59,847 nucleotides of DNA. Source: Deltaproteobacteria bacterium (GTDB lineage Bacteria > Myxococcota_A > Polyangia > Polyangiales > Polyangiaceae). The stretch spans positions 1 to 59,847 of the forward strand of contig QJWJ01000344.1 in assembly GCA_003235365.1 (NCBI GenBank), given 5' to 3'. Positions 1 through 9,589 of the stretch are shown piece by piece. Made by a program: the position numbers and the translations under genes. The notes below the pieces were generated by a model. It did no database searches and was not told where the DNA came from. It saw nothing but the letters and a program-made list of their open reading frames with translations. The first letter of the stretch is position 1, and every line of letters begins with the position of its first letter.

Positions 1-1737
1 GATGGATGTATCTTTTTCGGGGGCGTCGCGCGTCTTCGTCGGTAGGGCTCCTCGACGTTCTGCTGCGGATTCAGACGTCGGTGAGAGCACCGGTTTCGAC
101 GGCCGTCGGACCTTGGGACTGGGCGTAGTCATGGGGGGCGCGACTCGGCGCGCCGTTCTTGCCGTTGCGACGCTGGTTGTCCCGTCGCGAGTGGGGGGCG
201 GTGCGTTGTCGGTGCGTTCGCGCCGTTCGGGTGGATTCTCGGCCGCCGCTTCGATGACTTCGGCCCGCGCGGGTACGGCGACGTCGAGCGTGTCGGTAGC
301 GCCAGTTCCCCGCTCTCTGGCGGGGCTCGGCGACGCTTGCGTCGACTCTTGCCCGAGCCGATCTGCGGTGAATTGCCCCAGCGCCCACGCTCCGCCCCAG
401 GTCATCAATCCAATCGCGCTCCAAATGAACACACGCTGGTAGCGTTGTCGTCGTTGTTTCTGGCGGACGAGCGCTTGGTCCAGCTGCGTCACGTCCATGT
501 GTATCGCGCTGTTCCCTACCGGAGGGGAGGCGGCCGGAGTGGAAGGCGACGAGGTCGACGGTTTCGAGAGCCGCCGACTGCCTGAAGGCTCCTTCGCCTC
601 GAACTCGATGGACACGTGGTCACTCTTCCATTCGGGCGCGGGGGGAGTTACGGGTAGGGTCGTCCCCATCCCACCCCCCATGCTACGTGTCTCGTTCGAT
701 ACGAGCTGGACGACACGGTACGCGGGCATCTGGATCTCGGCTCGGCGGGGGGCCTCGTCGTTCAGGTTGCGGAGGCAGGAATTGAGACGTGCCAGTTGTC
801 GCGCACGTTGCGGGCCGAAGCGGGACTGCAGCTCGTTGGCTACGTCTTCGTTGCGAAGGGCGGGTCCGCTGTTGCTCAGGTAGTCTTCGAGGGCATCGCG
901 CATCTCCAAGGCGCTTTGCCAGCGCCGTTCGGGGTCTCGTTCCAGCGCTCGGTGCGCGATCGATGCCAACCCTGGGTCGATGTCCTGGCGAACCGTCTCG
1001 AGTTGCGGAAACGGATCGTGGAGCAAGCGCTTCAGCGCCAGACTGGGCGCGCACTGACCGATCAGTCGTTTGCCGCTCAGCAACTCCCACAGCACGATAC
1101 CGATGGTGAACACGTCGGCGCGGCCGTCCAGCGGTTTTGAGTTCGCCTGTTCCGGAGCAAGGTAGGCGAGCTTGCCCTTGATTGTACCGACTCGCGTCGC
1201 CGGGCCGCACGACAGCGCGGCCTTGGCGACGCCGAAATCCACGAGCTTGACGACTCCGTCGTAGGTGAGAAACACGTTCTGCGGGCTGCAGTCGCGATGC
1301 ACGATCTCGAGCGCCGTGCCGTCGAAGTCCCGCAGCTGGTGTGCGTAGTGCAGCCCGTTTAGGGTTTCCGAGACGAGTCGCGCCGCCAGTCGTTGGCCTA
1401 GCGGACGCGGCGAGCGCGCGAGCCGCGAAAGTGGTTGGCCGCTGAGATACTCCATCGCGATGTAGTCGACGTTGCCGCAGACTCCGACCTCGTACGTCTG
1501 AACGATGTTCGGGTGGTGCAAACGCAAGGCGATACGACCTTCATCGCGGAACATGTTTCGCAATACGTGGTCGCTCTGGAAGCGCGGTTGCAGGCGCTTG
1601 AGGGCTACCAGGCGCGAGGCGCCGGTTGGGCTGCGCTCGAGCGCGGCGTGTACGACGGCCATCCCGCCGCGGCCGACGAGCGTCAGCAACTTGTAGCGGT
1701 CCGGACATTGCTCCGTGATCGATTCGGCGACGCTCAT
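1..1737 (-). CDS. Transmembrane Ser/Thr protein kinase, C-terminus beyond window
   Basis: Eukaryotic-type serine/threonine kinase, open in one frame from the ATG at 1737 to the window edge (579 codons seen, no stop). The Gly-rich loop GRGGMAVV lies near residue 22, the ATP-binding Lys in VALK at 47, a likely alphaC Glu at 66, the catalytic loop HRDCSPQN at 147-154 with Asp149, and DFG at 167-169, so it should be active. After the kinase domain comes a polar Pro/Arg-rich linker, a Trp-rich hydrophobic segment at about 436-455 that looks like a single membrane span, and then an Arg/Thr/Pro-rich region that would lie on the far side of the membrane. This cytoplasmic kinase, one span and extracytoplasmic tail layout is common in myxobacterial kinases. 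The substrate is unknown and the C-terminal sensor is not in view. Confidence 0.93.
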   Translation of the reverse strand, partial: MSVAESITEQCPDRYKLLTLVGRGGMAVVHAALERSPTGASRLVALKRLQPRFQSDHVLRNMFRDEGRIALRLHHPNIVQTYEVGVCGNVDYIAMEYLSGQPLSRLARSPRPLGQRLAARLVSETLNGLHYAHQLRDFDGTALEIVHRDCSPQNVFLTYDGVVKLVDFGVAKAALSCGPATRVGTIKGKLAYLAPEQANSKPLDGRADVFTIGIVLWELLSGKRLIGQCAPSLALKRLLHDPFPQLETVRQDIDPGLASIAHRALERDPERRWQSALEMRDALEDYLSNSGPALRNEDVANELQSRFGPQRARQLARLNSCLRNLNDEAPRRAEIQMPAYRVVQLVSNETRSMGGGMGTTLPVTPPAPEWKSDHVSIEFEAKEPSGSRRLSKPSTSSPSTPAASPPVGNSAIHMDVTQLDQALVRQKQRRQRYQRVFIWSAIGLMTWGGAWALGQFTADRLGQESTQASPSPARERGTGATDTLDVAVPARAEVIEAAAENPPERRERTDNAPPPTRDGTTSVATARTARRVAPPMTTPSPKVRRPSKPVLSPTSESAAERRGALPTKTRDAPEKDTSI

Positions 1738-2402
1738 CGTACCCTCCAGAGGGTCCCGACCGGCGATGGGGCATCGTGGCGGTCCAACGGGGCTGACGCG
1801 CGAGCTCTGCTCGCAGTCGGGCGACCGCCACAGCGCGTTGCGAGCCGAGTTGGATCGAGGAAAGCCACGCGCTGATGTTGGGGGCGGCGAATCCGCGAAT
1901 ATTGTACACCCTTGCGGGAACATGCATCGGTTCACGGTGCGCCGTGTCCCGTCTCTTCTTGGTGGCAACTTGTGAACGTTGCAATGGTTCGAGGCAACCG
2001 CATACCAGCGCGATGCGTCGCCGCCGATGGAGTGTCGTTCTGCCTCGAACGGGCTGTGAACGTAGCGGGTTAAGATGTGGTCGCAGCCGGTGTGATGCCG
2101 TCGCGAAACGTCGCGCGGCGATTGGCGGGAGATTCGGTGGCATTGCTGTGGCGTTTCCCCTTGCTCGTGTCCACTCGGACTGCAGCAATTCGGCGTAACT
2201 CTTCGCTTTGTTCGACCTCCTCGCCCGTTGTTCCTGATCGAGGACCTGTTTCGTGATCTGCGCGCGGAGGTGGGTCGACCAGCGTGCCGGTCGCCGGGGG
2301 CCTGCGCCCGCGGCTCAGGTCTTGTAGGCGGACCGTCTCCAAGCTAGACGAAAAAACCGAGCGTGCGCGGCGTGCTCGACAACCAGCGACCTCGGTGCGG
2401 CG
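1738..2402. other. Intergenic region, divergent promoters expected
   Basis: This stretch separates the minus-strand kinase from the plus-strand zinc-ribbon-like gene, so it should hold promoters for both. Short open frames exist on both strands, but none has a ribosome binding site or a recognisable product. I see no RNA gene or strong hairpin. Confidence 0.5.
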
Positions 2403-2813
2403 ATGGACCAGAAGAAACTCGAGCAAGAGATCGTTCAGTACAGCAAAGACAATGGCTATCTGGCCGAGCATTTTGCTGTCGCTTCATGCGACCACTGCGG
2501 CCATCAACGGTTCAATGTCTCGTTCAACGCCGACGAGGGAGTCGCGGCGCGAACGTGCTCGAGCTGCGAGTCCGAGCACGCGATCGGCGACAGCGACGAG
2601 TACATCGAGGATGTCGAAGACCTGGTCCGCGCGCAGTGTCGCTGTGGTGGCAAGGAGTTCGAAGTGATGGGCGGCGTGGCCCTGTACGCCAGCAGTGTCG
2701 CGGTGCGTTGGTTCTACCTCGGCCTCGAATGCGCGAAGTGCGGGAGCTCGGCGGTCTACGGCGACTGGAAGCACGCGTACGACGGCTATGCGGAATTCCT
2801 CGAGCGGCTCTGA
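2403..2813 (+). CDS. Small zinc-ribbon-like hypothetical protein
   Basis: A 136-residue acidic, soluble protein with no signal peptide. It has two CxxC pairs in the first half (CDHC near residue 29 and CSSC near 52) and two more Cys clusters later (CRC near 79 and CAKC near 110), the spacing expected of two zinc-ribbon or rubredoxin-like knuckles. The pairs sit in similar surroundings, suggesting an internal duplication. It stands alone between the kinase and the cellulase-like gene. The start is the ATG at 2403, where the ribosome binding site is weak. I do not recognise the family; a nucleic-acid or protein-binding role would be a guess. Confidence 0.75.
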   Translation: MDQKKLEQEIVQYSKDNGYLAEHFAVASCDHCGHQRFNVSFNADEGVAARTCSSCESEHAIGDSDEYIEDVEDLVRAQCRCGGKEFEVMGGVALYASSVAVRWFYLGLECAKCGSSAVYGDWKHAYDGYAEFLERL

Positions 2814-3052
2814 TGAGCGGGCGTATCGCTCGGCTCACCGCTCAATCACCAGGTCGGCCGGAGGCCACGTGCGTTCAGGTGTAGACTCGTGTCCTACACC
2901 TTGGCGTGCGATCACGAGTGCCGGCAAGTCCGTCCACCAAGTGTGCTCCCAGCTTCATCGCTGGTCGAATGTTTGACGAATCGCGATCCTCGGTGTGAAC
3001 CGGCGTCCAGTCGCCTCGCGAACATTCGCTGGGCCGAGAGCAGCGTCACTGT

Positions 3053-4111
3053 ATGGTTGGCAGGATGTTGCCGACCCAGTCGTATCGCCCTCGTTCGGAA
3101 GTCCTGACCTCCCTCCTCTTGACGTCCTGGGTGGCGCTCGTTGGTTGTTCGCCCGCTGCTAGCCCTCAGGCGCGCAGTGCCGATGGATCAGCAGGGGGCT
3201 CGGGTCCGGCCATGCCGGAGGTTACCGGCAACCCTTTCGTCGACGTCGACTTTTTCGTGCCGCCGTACACCAACGCCGACCAAGCGCGACGTCGGTTGGA
3301 ACGCACCAATCCCGCGGACGCCGCGTTGATCGCAAAGATTGCGGACACTCCCCAGGGGCGTTGGTTTGGCGAATGGAGCGGTGACATCGCGACGGTTGCT
3401 TCCAACTACGTCAAGGCGGCGCACAACAAGGGTAAAGCCGCGTTGATCGTGGCATACAACGTGCCTAATCGCGATTGTGGGCAGTACTCTTCCGGTGGCG
3501 CCGGCGATCCAGACGCGTACCGCGCATGGATTGCGGGGTTGGCCAAGGGCATCAGCGCCGAGCGGCGCGCCGTCGTGATCCTCGAACCGGACGCGCTTCC
3601 CCAGCTCGAAGAGTGCTTGTCGGAGGAGGATCAGGCTCAGCGCCAGGCTCTGATCGCCGAGGCTGTCGATACTCTGGAGGCACTACCCGGCGTGGCGGTG
3701 TACGTCGATGCCGGACACTCGGCGTGGGTCCCGGCGGAAGAAATGGCCAAACGGCTCATCGCCGCCGGCGTCAGGAAGGCACGCGGATTCTCGCTCAACG
3801 TGTCCAACTACCGCCGGGACGAGGAGCTGATTGCGTACGGCGACAAATTGGTGGAGCTGATTGGAGGTACCCATTACATCATCGACAGCGGGCGAAATGG
3901 GCAGGGGCCGACCGACGATTCACAGTGGTGCAATCCGGCGGGTAGAGGTCTGGGGCGAATGCCTACGGCCGACACGGGTAATCCGAACGTCGACGCCTTC
4001 GTCTGGGCAAAGAATCCCGGCGAGTCGGACGGTGAGTGCAACGGTGGTCCTCCCGCCGGACAGTGGTTCCACGAGCGCGCGATGGAAATGGCGAGGAACG
4101 CAGCGCCCTGA
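3053..4111 (+). CDS. GH6-family cellulase-like lipoprotein
   Basis: Secreted glycoside hydrolase of family 6, the inverting family that cuts beta-1,4-glucan. The first 32 residues form a lipoprotein signal ending in the lipobox LVGC, so it should be anchored in the envelope. GH6 hallmarks run in order: AYNVPNRDC with Asp141 (pKa-modulating Asp of the family), VVILEPDAL with Asp180 (general acid), DAGHSAW near 219, FSLNVSNY near 246, IIDSGRNGQG near 276, WCNPAGRGLG near 292, and KNPGESDG with Asp326 (proposed base). There is no carbohydrate-binding module, and about 30 low-complexity residues separate the lipid anchor from the catalytic domain. At 352 residues it is a catalytic domain alone. 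The first Met is used as start; Met5 is an alternative. Confidence 0.93.
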   Translation: MVGRMLPTQSYRPRSEVLTSLLLTSWVALVGCSPAASPQARSADGSAGGSGPAMPEVTGNPFVDVDFFVPPYTNADQARRRLERTNPADAALIAKIADTPQGRWFGEWSGDIATVASNYVKAAHNKGKAALIVAYNVPNRDCGQYSSGGAGDPDAYRAWIAGLAKGISAERRAVVILEPDALPQLEECLSEEDQAQRQALIAEAVDTLEALPGVAVYVDAGHSAWVPAEEMAKRLIAAGVRKARGFSLNVSNYRRDEELIAYGDKLVELIGGTHYIIDSGRNGQGPTDDSQWCNPAGRGLGRMPTADTGNPNVDAFVWAKNPGESDGECNGGPPAGQWFHERAMEMARNAAP

Positions 4112-4189
4112 GCGGTGTCCCGTCGCGGCCATGGGACATCCTCCGAACGTGCCTGTCAGCGGGTTCGGGGCTTCCGAAACTTATTGAAG

Positions 4190-4206
4190 TGAGCAAACAT
4201 TGCTCA
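4190..4206. promoter_or_regulatory. Short palindrome upstream of the OmpA lipoprotein operon
   Basis: A perfect 7-bp inverted repeat with a 3-bp spacer (TGAGCAA-ACA-TTGCTCA) lies about 140 bp ahead of the OmpA-family lipoprotein. It could be a repressor-type operator or a hairpin after the GH6 gene. There is no T-run, so it is not a good terminator. Confidence 0.3.
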
Positions 4207-4345
4207 GGGCGGACTCCATTCGCGGCGCAATGCCTAGCTAATTGCGCTGTGTTGGTTCACGCGGGGGCTTGACCTGTAGGAGTGAATCGAGGCACCAAGA
4301 GGCTGCTTGCCCAGCGTTTCCCTTGGGCCGTTCGGAGAGGTGAAT

Positions 4346-5008
4346 ATGAATCCTTTGAGATCGACGTACAAACTTGGCTTGTACGGTGGTTTGGCACTCG
4401 CCCTCGTTGCCACCGCAGCCTGCGGTCCAACGCAGTTCAGTGACAAGGCCGCGCTGGCAATCTTGGGCACGCCCCCCGCGCCGCCACCGCCGCCGCCCCC
4501 GCCAGAGCCGGCCAAGCCGATGCGCGTCGAGATGCGCGACAACGAGATCGTGATCAACGAGAAGATCCAGTTCGCGTACAACGACTCGACGATTCTCGAC
4601 GTTTCCTACAGCTTGCTCGACGAAATCGCTTCGGTGATCAAGGGCGCTCCTCACGTGAAGAAGATCGAAATCGGTGGTCACGCGAGCACCGAGGGCAGCG
4701 ACGCGCACAACATGAAGCTGTCAGCCGCTCGTGCCAAGTCGGTGATGAAGTACTTGGTCGAGAAGGGTGGCGTCCCCGCAGCTGAGCTCGACGCCAAAGG
4801 TTACGGAGAGACCAAGCCACTGGCAGACCCGGAAGAGACGGAGGCGGATCGCGAAAAGAATCGCCGCGTCGAGTTCCTGATCCTCGAGCAGGACATCACC
4901 AAGAAGAAGGTTGAAGTCGACCCGACCACCGGCAAAGAGAAGGTGGTGGGGACCAGCATGGAAACCAAGAAAGTGGACGACGTCGCCGCTGCAGAGGAGA
5001 CCAAGTGA
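4346..5008 (+). CDS. OmpA-family lipoprotein (Pal-like)
   Basis: A 220-residue outer-membrane lipoprotein. The signal peptide ends at lipobox TAAC (Cys26), followed by a poly-proline linker near 46-53 and an OmpA C-terminal domain near 65-185, the fold that binds peptidoglycan. Conserved OmpA features are visible: the IGGHASTEGSDAHN segment, the LSAARAKSV helix, and the closing NRRVEFLI. A Lys/Glu-rich tail of about 30 residues follows. I chose the ATG at 4346 because GGAGAGG sits just upstream and the signal peptide begins there; an in-frame ATG 13 codons earlier lacks both. It overlaps the next gene by four bases, so the two are probably translated together. Likely role: tethering the outer membrane to the wall. 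Confidence 0.9.
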   Translation: MNPLRSTYKLGLYGGLALALVATAACGPTQFSDKAALAILGTPPAPPPPPPPPEPAKPMRVEMRDNEIVINEKIQFAYNDSTILDVSYSLLDEIASVIKGAPHVKKIEIGGHASTEGSDAHNMKLSAARAKSVMKYLVEKGGVPAAELDAKGYGETKPLADPEETEADREKNRRVEFLILEQDITKKKVEVDPTTGKEKVVGTSMETKKVDDVAAAEETK

Positions 5009-5379
5009 ACATGAAGACGACATTCGCAACCGGTCTGGTGCTGATGGCGGGCGCATTGAGCGCGTGCCAGTTCATCGCTCGCAACCCCGACGACTACCGT
5101 GACGCAACGCGTGCAGTGCTCGAGACGCGCAGTGCACAGATCAAGACCTGCTACGACGACGTGCTCAAGCAGGACAAGGCTGCGGCGGGTACTGTGGTCG
5201 TGCACTTCACGGTCATGGAAGAGACTGGTGCCATCACCGGTCCGGAAATCACCCCCGAGAGCACCGCTCCGGCGCCCCTCGGCCAGTGCATCGTCAACGC
5301 GCTCGATGGCTTGACCCTCGATCCCCCCGACGCGCGTCAGGGCGACGCGACGTTCACGTGGGAGTTCAAGCAGGGCTGA
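5005..5379 (+). CDS. Small lipoprotein with AgmX/TonB-like C-terminal fold
   Basis: A 124-residue lipoprotein with lipobox LSAC. The mature part holds paired cysteines (KTCYDDVL and GQCIVNAL) and a TVVVHFTVMEETGAI strand, a layout seen in the C-terminal domain of myxobacterial AgmX/PglI-type proteins, which resembles TonB. The assignment is by pattern only. The GTG at 5005 overlaps the preceding stop (GTGA) and has AGGAG five bases upstream; an ATG two codons later at 5011 is the alternative. It is the second gene of an operon with the OmpA lipoprotein, and a strong terminator follows. Confidence 0.8.
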   Translation: MNMKTTFATGLVLMAGALSACQFIARNPDDYRDATRAVLETRSAQIKTCYDDVLKQDKAAAGTVVVHFTVMEETGAITGPEITPESTAPAPLGQCIVNALDGLTLDPPDARQGDATFTWEFKQG

Positions 5380-5403
5380 TTCGTTTAGCCCCCGCTCGAC
5401 GAA

Positions 5404-5430
5404 AGGGTCGCCTTCTGGCGGCCCTTTTTT
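5404..5430 (+). terminator. Rho-independent terminator of the OmpA lipoprotein operon
   Basis: A 9-bp GC-rich stem (AGGGTCGCC pairing with GGCGGCCCT, one G-T wobble) closes a TTCT loop and runs into six T residues, 25 bp after the stop codon. Flanking CGACGAAA and TTTTCGTCG extend the stem. This is the clearest terminator in the window. Confidence 0.9.
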
Positions 5431-5457
5431 CGTCGGGGCCATGTTACGGAGTTCTCC

Positions 5458-6954
5458 GTGGCCGAATACGACGCCGTGGTGGTTGGCTCCGGTCCCAACG
5501 GGTTGACCGCCGCTTGTGTTCTGGCTTCGGCGGGCCTCTCGGTGCTCGTCGTCGAAGCCGCGCCGGATCTGGGTGGGGGGTTGCGCAGTGCCGAGCTGAC
5601 TCTGCCGGGGTTCACTCACGACGTGTGTGCCGCAGTGCACACGTTGGGTTGTCTGTCGCCTGTGTTCCACGCGCTCGATCTGGAGACGCACGGATTGCGG
5701 TGGGTGTACCCCGACGCCTCCGTTGCGCATCCCCTGGAAGGCGCAGAGGCGGTGATCGCTTACCCCGACATCGAGCGGACCGTGGCGCAGTTGGCGCAGG
5801 ACGGTGGAGCGTACCGCGGAATGCTCGAACCGCTGCTGCGAGCCGGCGAGGGTCTGATGGGGGACGTGCTCTCGCCCCTGCGGTTTCCCCGCCACCCGGT
5901 GGCCATGGCGCGGCTCGGCTTCTATGGTTTTCGCTCGGTTGAGGCTCTTGCGAACGGCAGGTTTCACGGCGCGCGGGCGCGGGCGTTGCTCGCGGGCTGT
6001 GCGGCGCACTCGGTGTTGCCGCTCGACCGTTATCTGACCGCTGGTGTTTCGCTCGTGTTCTTGCTGGCTGCCCACATGCGTCCTTGGCCGGTCGCCGAAG
6101 GGGGCTCGCGAAGCATCGCAAATGCGTTGTGCGAGGCGGCGCGCAGCGAAGGGGTGAGTTTCGAGACCAACGTGCGGATCGAACGCTTCGATCAACTGCC
6201 GTCCGCTCGCGCGGTTCTGTTCGACTTGGCACCGCGTCAGGTGGCGACCATCGCGGCTGATCAGTTGCCTGCGCGTTATCTCAGAGCCCTGACCCGGTAT
6301 CGAATGGGGCCGGGGGTGTTCAAGGTCGATTGGGCGCTCGATGGTGAGATCCCTTGGAGCGCGCGTGAATGCAGATTGGCTTCTACGGTTCACGTGGGCG
6401 GGACGATCGACGAGGTCGCCAGATCCGAAAACGACGCCTTCGAGGGGCGGCGCAGTGATCGTCCGTTCGTGCTCGTCGCGCAGCAGAGTCACTTCGACGC
6501 CACGCGTGCGCCCAGCGGACGGCACACGGGCTATGGGTATTGCCACGTTCCGGCAGGATTCGACGGTGACATGACCGACGCGATTGAAGCTCAAGTTGAA
6601 CGTTTTGCGCCAGGATTTCGCGATAGGATTCTCGCCCGTCACGTGCGCGGGCCGGCGCAGTGGGAGCGATACAACCCGAGCTACGTCGGGGGCGCGATCA
6701 CTGGTGGCGTCGCCGACCTGAAGGGTTTTGTCGCGCGACCGGCGTTGCGCCTCGACCCGTATTCGACGCCCAATCGCCGGTTGTACATGTGCTCCCACTC
6801 CACGCCTCCCGGCGGCGGTGTTCACGGCATGTGTGGCTTGCATGCGGCGCGAAGTGCGCTTCGCCGGGTGTTTGGATTGGGTCTGGGGGGACTGGGCAAA
6901 CGTCTGGCCCAGCCCCATGATTGCCAGATCGGTTTGGTGTCCCGTCGCAGCTGA
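5458..6954 (+). CDS. CrtI-like FAD-dependent oxidoreductase
   Basis: A 498-residue NAD(P)/FAD-dependent oxidoreductase of the phytoene desaturase/amine oxidase group. The FAD-binding motif GSGPNG is at residues 10-15, followed by the acidic end of the second strand and the DLGGGLRS loop. The C-terminal FAD-contact region is recognisable as YMCSHSTPPGGGVHGMCG. No carotenoid synthesis genes lie nearby, so phytoene may not be the substrate; many such proteins in non-pigment contexts have unknown roles. The start is a GTG at 5458. It is a single gene between the terminator and the beta-oxidation pair. Confidence 0.85.
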   Translation: MAEYDAVVVGSGPNGLTAACVLASAGLSVLVVEAAPDLGGGLRSAELTLPGFTHDVCAAVHTLGCLSPVFHALDLETHGLRWVYPDASVAHPLEGAEAVIAYPDIERTVAQLAQDGGAYRGMLEPLLRAGEGLMGDVLSPLRFPRHPVAMARLGFYGFRSVEALANGRFHGARARALLAGCAAHSVLPLDRYLTAGVSLVFLLAAHMRPWPVAEGGSRSIANALCEAARSEGVSFETNVRIERFDQLPSARAVLFDLAPRQVATIAADQLPARYLRALTRYRMGPGVFKVDWALDGEIPWSARECRLASTVHVGGTIDEVARSENDAFEGRRSDRPFVLVAQQSHFDATRAPSGRHTGYGYCHVPAGFDGDMTDAIEAQVERFAPGFRDRILARHVRGPAQWERYNPSYVGGAITGGVADLKGFVARPALRLDPYSTPNRRLYMCSHSTPPGGGVHGMCGLHAARSALRRVFGLGLGGLGKRLAQPHDCQIGLVSRRS

Positions 6955-7145
6955 TCGACGGTGCCGTCATGCGTCGTGGCTCTGTTCAGGCAGCGCTTTC
7001 GGCCGGCTCGCGAGCAGACGACGTCCGTTGGTTTTGTTGGCGACCCGTCGTGGCGAGTGTCAGAAACAAATGAGTTCGTGCCGAATCCCGGTGTGGGGCC
7101 TTTCCCTCCGAAAGCGCACCCGGCGGGATCTGACGAGGAGAAAGC

Positions 7146-9506
7146 ATGTCGAACACAGTTCGCACCGCGTGTGTCATCGGAGCCGGAGTCATGGGCAGCG
7201 CCATCGCCGCCCACCTTGCTGGCGCTGGCGTCAAGGTTCACCTGCTGGACATAGTTCCGAGCAACGAGAAGGAGCTCGCCAGCGGCGGGCGTGACGCTCG
7301 GGCCAAAGCGGGCTTGGCAGCAGCGCTGCAGGCCAAACCGGCGGCGTTCTTCGATCCCGACGCGGCGCGATTGGTCGTACCGGGAAATCTCGAGGACCAT
7401 CTCGACCGGCTCGGTGAGTGTCAGCTCGTGATCGAGGCCGTCGTCGAGAACCTGGATATCAAGCGCAAGGTGTTCGCCGCGGTGGCACCGCATCTTCGCG
7501 ACGGTTGCGTGCTGGCGTCCAACACGTCCGGCTTGAGCATTGCTGGCATGAACGCGGCGTTACCAGAAGCGCTGCGCAAGCGCTTCGTGGTGCTGCACTT
7601 CTTCAATCCGGTTCGCTACATGCGGCTACTCGAAGTCGTGCCCGGACCAGACACCGAGCCCGCCGTCGTCAGCGCGATGGTCGAGTTCGGAGAGTGGCTC
7701 GGCAAGGGCGTCGTCTACGGCAAGGACACGACGAATTTCGTCGCCAATCGCATCGGCGTGTACTCGATGATGTTGGCCATGCAAGAAATGGTTGCGCAGG
7801 GGCTGAGCATCGAGGCTGTGGACGCCATAGCGGGCAAGCCCATGGGGCGTCCGAAGAGTGCCGTGTTCCAGACCGGGGACATCGTTGGCCTCGACACGTT
7901 GGTGCACGTTGCCAAGAACTGCTTCGACTCACTCTCCGACGATCCCGAGCGCGACGTCTTTCAGATGCCCCAGTTCGTCAGCGCGATGGTCGAGGCCGGC
8001 CGTCTCGGGCGCAAGTCCGGCGAGGGCTTCTACAAGAAGGTCGGCAAAGACATACACGTGCTCGACGTGGGGAGTGGCCAGTACCGTCCGCGTGAAACGA
8101 TCGAACTCTCGTCGGTTACTGGGGCCAAGGGCCCGCCGGCCGTGCGTATCGCCAAGCTGTTGGCGGCGGACGACGCGGGATCGCGGTTTGCCTGGTCTGT
8201 CGTTTCCAAGACGTTGGTTTACGCTGCCAATCTCGTCGGGGAGATCGCGGATGACATCGTCAACATCGATCGCGCGATGTGTTGGGGCTTCAATTGGGAG
8301 CTCGGTCCGTTTCAGATTTGGGATGCCCTGGGGGTTCGCGCGACGGTCGAACGCATGACCGCCGACGGACTGCGAGTGCCGTCGTGGGTGACCGCCATGC
8401 TCGACTCGGATCGCACGAGCTTCTACGCCGGCGGTGTTGGCAACGCGACCTACTTCGACAAGCGCAGCAACGTCGCGACCCCCGTTCCGCGTCACCCGAA
8501 ACAGTTGCAGGTTGCCGCGTTCAAGGAGAACAAGGGCAACGTCCTCGACCACAACGCCGGTGCGAGTCTGGTGGACATCGGTGATGGCGTGCTGTGCCTG
8601 GAAGTCCACACCAAGATGAACACGTTGGATGCCGACGTGGTCGCCATGGTCCACCGGGCGGTGGATGTTGCCGAAGCGCAGTTCTCGGCAATCGTGGTTG
8701 GCAACGATGCGGACCACTTCAGCGCCGGTGCCAATCTGATGCTGATTGTCGGTGCTGCGATGCAGCAGAAGTGGGACGAGGTCGAGGCGATCATCAAGGG
8801 CCTGCAAGATTCGTTTCAGCGCTTGCGCTACGCGCAGGTGCCTGTGGTTTCGTGTCCCACCCAGTACACGCTGGGCGGTGGCTGTGAACTCGCCATGGCC
8901 AGTGACGCTTCCCAGTCGTACGCGGAAACCTACACGGGCCTGGTAGAAGTCGGGGTTGGGTTGATACCGGCGGGTTGCGGCTGTTTGCGCATGGTCGAGC
9001 GCTACACGTCACACATAGCGGACATCGATGGCGCTGACTTGTTGCCCCACGTCGGGCAGGCGTCGCTCAACATTGCGATGGCGAAGGTGTCGACGAGTGC
9101 TGAGGAGGCCAAACGGCTTCGCTATCTTCGGCCGACCGATGGCATCTCGCTCAATCGGGATTTCCTGCTCCACGAGGCCAAGCAGCGGGCGTTGGGATTG
9201 GCGCAGGCTGGGTACCGTCCCCCGCGACCGCTGCAACTCAAAGCGGCTGGCTACGACGCGGCCAAGACGATCGGTGCCAAGGTTTGGGGCATGGTCGAAG
9301 GGCGCTGGGCATCTGCGCACGACGCGCTGATTGCCAACAAGATCGCCCACATCCTGTGCGGAGGCACAGTGCCCGCGGGTACGGTTTTGAGTGAACAGCA
9401 CTATCTCGACCTCGAGCGCGAGGCGTTCTTGCAGTTGTGTGGTGAACCCAAAACCCATGAGCGGATCAAACACATGCTGGAGACTGGCAAGCCGCTTCGC
9501 AACTGA
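7146..9506 (+). CDS. fadN: 3-hydroxyacyl-CoA dehydrogenase / enoyl-CoA hydratase
   Basis: A two-function fatty-acid beta-oxidation enzyme of 786 residues: an NAD-dependent hydroxyacyl-CoA dehydrogenase in the N-terminal half and a crotonase-type enoyl-CoA hydratase in the C-terminal half. The Rossmann motif GAGVMG is near residue 13, [12 protein letters not shown] and NTSGLSI mark the dehydrogenase, and SAGANLMLI with [13 protein letters not shown] marks the hydratase oxyanion hole and active site. The order (dehydrogenase first) and length match Bacillus FadN rather than Escherichia FadB/FadJ. GAGGAG sits ahead of the ATG. The thiolase follows after 83 bp, so the two probably form one operon. 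Confidence 0.93.
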   Translation: MSNTVRTACVIGAGVMGSAIAAHLAGAGVKVHLLDIVPSNEKELASGGRDARAKAGLAAALQAKPAAFFDPDAARLVVPGNLEDHLDRLGECQLVIEAVVENLDIKRKVFAAVAPHLRDGCVLASNTSGLSIAGMNAALPEALRKRFVVLHFFNPVRYMRLLEVVPGPDTEPAVVSAMVEFGEWLGKGVVYGKDTTNFVANRIGVYSMMLAMQEMVAQGLSIEAVDAIAGKPMGRPKSAVFQTGDIVGLDTLVHVAKNCFDSLSDDPERDVFQMPQFVSAMVEAGRLGRKSGEGFYKKVGKDIHVLDVGSGQYRPRETIELSSVTGAKGPPAVRIAKLLAADDAGSRFAWSVVSKTLVYAANLVGEIADDIVNIDRAMCWGFNWELGPFQIWDALGVRATVERMTADGLRVPSWVTAMLDSDRTSFYAGGVGNATYFDKRSNVATPVPRHPKQLQVAAFKENKGNVLDHNAGASLVDIGDGVLCLEVHTKMNTLDADVVAMVHRAVDVAEAQFSAIVVGNDADHFSAGANLMLIVGAAMQQKWDEVEAIIKGLQDSFQRLRYAQVPVVSCPTQYTLGGGCELAMASDASQSYAETYTGLVEVGVGLIPAGCGCLRMVERYTSHIADIDGADLLPHVGQASLNIAMAKVSTSAEEAKRLRYLRPTDGISLNRDFLLHEAKQRALGLAQAGYRPPRPLQLKAAGYDAAKTIGAKVWGMVEGRWASAHDALIANKIAHILCGGTVPAGTVLSEQHYLDLEREAFLQLCGEPKTHERIKHMLETGKPLRN

Positions 9507-9589
9507 GCGTCGCCGATTCACCAGCACTCACCGCCCCATCCCGTTTGTATCGAGCAGCGAAGAAGAGTAGAGCCGAAGGAGAACAGCCA

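Noticed and set aside
4114..4140. Hairpin TGTCCC...GGGACA after the GH6 gene
   Set aside because: Six-base stem with a long loop and no T-run; not convincing as a terminator.
4801..6918. 705-codon open frame on the minus strand
   Set aside because: It lies antisense to the OmpA lipoprotein, small lipoprotein and CrtI-like gene, crosses a strong terminator, and reads as Arg/His-rich sequence without a domain.
5458..6954. Carotenoid biosynthesis gene
   Set aside because: The protein is CrtI-like, but no crtB, crtE or other pathway gene is near, so a carotenoid role cannot be supported.
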